A stretch of DNA of 64,000 nucleotides from Granulicella sp. (GTDB taxonomy: Bacteria > Acidobacteriota > Terriglobia > Terriglobales > Acidobacteriaceae). The notes under the pieces were generated by a model that saw only the letters and a program-made list of their open reading frames with translations, searched no databases and had not been told where the DNA came from. Shown piece after piece: positions 63,219 to 64,000 of this stretch. How positions within the stretch are numbered: position 1 is the first letter of the stretch; every line of letters begins with the position of its first letter. The DNA lies in contig DAHXNO010000066.1 in assembly GCA_027365345.1 (NCBI GenBank), forward strand, positions 1 through 64,000, written 5' to 3'. The position numbers and the translations under genes are program-made.

Positions 63219-64000
63219 GCGTGTTCCTCCGCCGTACGGTTTGGCGTAACCACCACCTTCAGCAGACCCTTCTCGCCACCGTGCAGGCGTTGGAACCACT
63301 GGGAGGCTTCCGCCAGTGACGACCTGGCGGAGATCAACGGCTTCACGTTGATGCTGCCATTGCCCACCAGGCGGATCGCCTCCGGATATTCGCCTGCCGA
63401 AGCGCAGGAACCCTGCAGCCTGATCTCCCGCGTGACCACCCGCTGCAACGGCAGCGGAACCTCTGGCTGAATGTTGCCAATCAGCGTCACTTTGCCTCCT
63501 CGGCGCACGCACTCGATGGAGGCGACCACCGTCTCCGCGCGGCCCACCGCCTCCAGCACCACATCGACGCCACGCCCACCGGTGCGGCGCAGGACCTCGT
63601 TGACCAGTTCTGGTCCGCTCAGGTGAAGCGTCTCTGGGATGCCGACCTGCTCCGCCAGCTTCAGGCGGGTTGCGTCCACGTCGGCAATCGTCACGGATGC
63701 GCATCCGGCGGCGCGCGCCGCCTGTGCGGTGAGCAGGCCAATCATCCCCGCCCCGATGACCAGAGCCGATTCGCCGCCCTTCATCTGCGTGATGCGCACC
63801 GCATGCAACGCGACAGAGACAGCTTCGAGCATCGCGGCCTCTTCAAAGGGAAACGTGTCGGGTAGGGGATAGAGGATGCGTGCCGGAACCGCAACCAGCT
63901 CCGCAAAGGCGCCGTTACGCCGATACTCCCCGCAAGAGACGCCCAGCACCTCGCGGCTATCGCATAGATTCACTTCGCCGCGGCGGCAGAACTCGCAATC
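63215..64000 (-). CDS. Zinc-dependent alcohol/polyol dehydrogenase, 5' end beyond window
   Basis: Incomplete: the frame is open at base 64000, so the N-terminal catalytic half is missing. What is present starts with the structural-zinc loop CEFCRRGEVNLC, then LPDTFPFEEAAMLEAVSVALHAV, the Rossmann motif ALVIGAGMIGLLTAQAA, and the C-terminus FQRLHGGEKGLLKVVV. It fits the MDR family near L-idonate 5-dehydrogenase, galactitol-1-phosphate dehydrogenase and threonine dehydrogenase. Overlap with the downstream SDR (GTGA) suggests a two-step oxidation-reduction of a sugar acid or polyol. Confidence 0.88.
   Translation of the reverse strand, partial: DCEFCRRGEVNLCDSREVLGVSCGEYRRNGAFAELVAVPARILYPLPDTFPFEEAAMLEAVSVALHAVRITQMKGGESALVIGAGMIGLLTAQAARAAGCASVTIADVDATRLKLAEQVGIPETLHLSGPELVNEVLRRTGGRGVDVVLEAVGRAETVVASIECVRRGGKVTLIGNIQPEVPLPLQRVVTREIRLQGSCASAGEYPEAIRLVGNGSINVKPLISARSSLAEASQWFQRLHGGEKGLLKVVVTPNRTAEEHA

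Noticed and set aside
1-64000. CRISPR arrays, prophage or restriction-modification genes
   Set aside because: No regularly spaced repeats of 25-40 bp with unique spacers, and no integrase, capsid or methylase motifs were seen; the 24-bp and 15-bp repeats are direct tandem arrays without spacers.

Overview
The window looks like a high-GC (about 60%) chromosomal segment of an acidobacterium of the Acidobacteriaceae/Terriglobia type. The signs are very large Oar-like TonB-dependent receptors with an N-terminal carboxypeptidase-regulatory domain, LptD and other Gram-negative envelope genes, and many acidobacterial-style Ala/Pro-rich lipoproteins. The assignment is inference from gene content; there is no rRNA gene and I found no tRNA gene.

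Region 1 (1-22 kb) is accessory and carbohydrate-directed. After a secreted beta-helix protein and an outer-membrane barrel protein comes a minus-strand locus of a LacI-type regulator, a GH76 endo-alpha-1,6-mannanase lipoprotein, two near-identical 1.25-kresidue TonB-dependent receptors, a GH38 alpha-mannosidase and a GH92 mannosidase. GH76, GH92 and GH38 together are the signature of fungal/yeast alpha-mannan breakdown. The locus carries traces of an ancestral [operator-TonB receptor-GH76] unit present in three copies and decayed in complementary ways: a 5' stub of a third receptor lies upstream of GH76, a C-terminal GH76 remnant lies between the two receptors, and the same LacI-type operator and promoter stand at equal spacing before each receptor start. 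The GH92 enzyme has Gln where the usual catalytic-acid Glu sits, which points to removal of mannosyl-phosphate caps (phosphomannan).

Region 2 (22-46 kb) is mostly housekeeping and envelope: LOG-family protein, AsmA-like protein, ABC-F ATPase, lipoyl synthase, small membrane proteins, a cytochrome c lipoprotein, a SurA/PpiC-like chaperone, SerA, a PaiB-like flavin protein, a DsbA-like oxidoreductase, LptD, an RDD protein, a large secreted protein of unknown function and a DUF5715/M15-like protein.

Region 3 (45-60 kb) holds gatB, mfd, a RidA protein, a TPR lipoprotein, a receiver-domain protein with a histone-H1-like tail, a CPA1 antiporter, infC (best read as starting at AUU), a phytoene-desaturase-like flavoprotein and tyrS. 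Region 4 (60-64 kb) has an SDR, an ACS-family MFS transporter and an SDR/zinc-ADH pair resembling an idonate/gluconate oxidation module that runs off the window.

Other notable structure: 24-bp in-frame tandem repeats at two gene 3' ends (GH38, gatB), a 15-bp tandem repeat before lipA, and short transposase relics.
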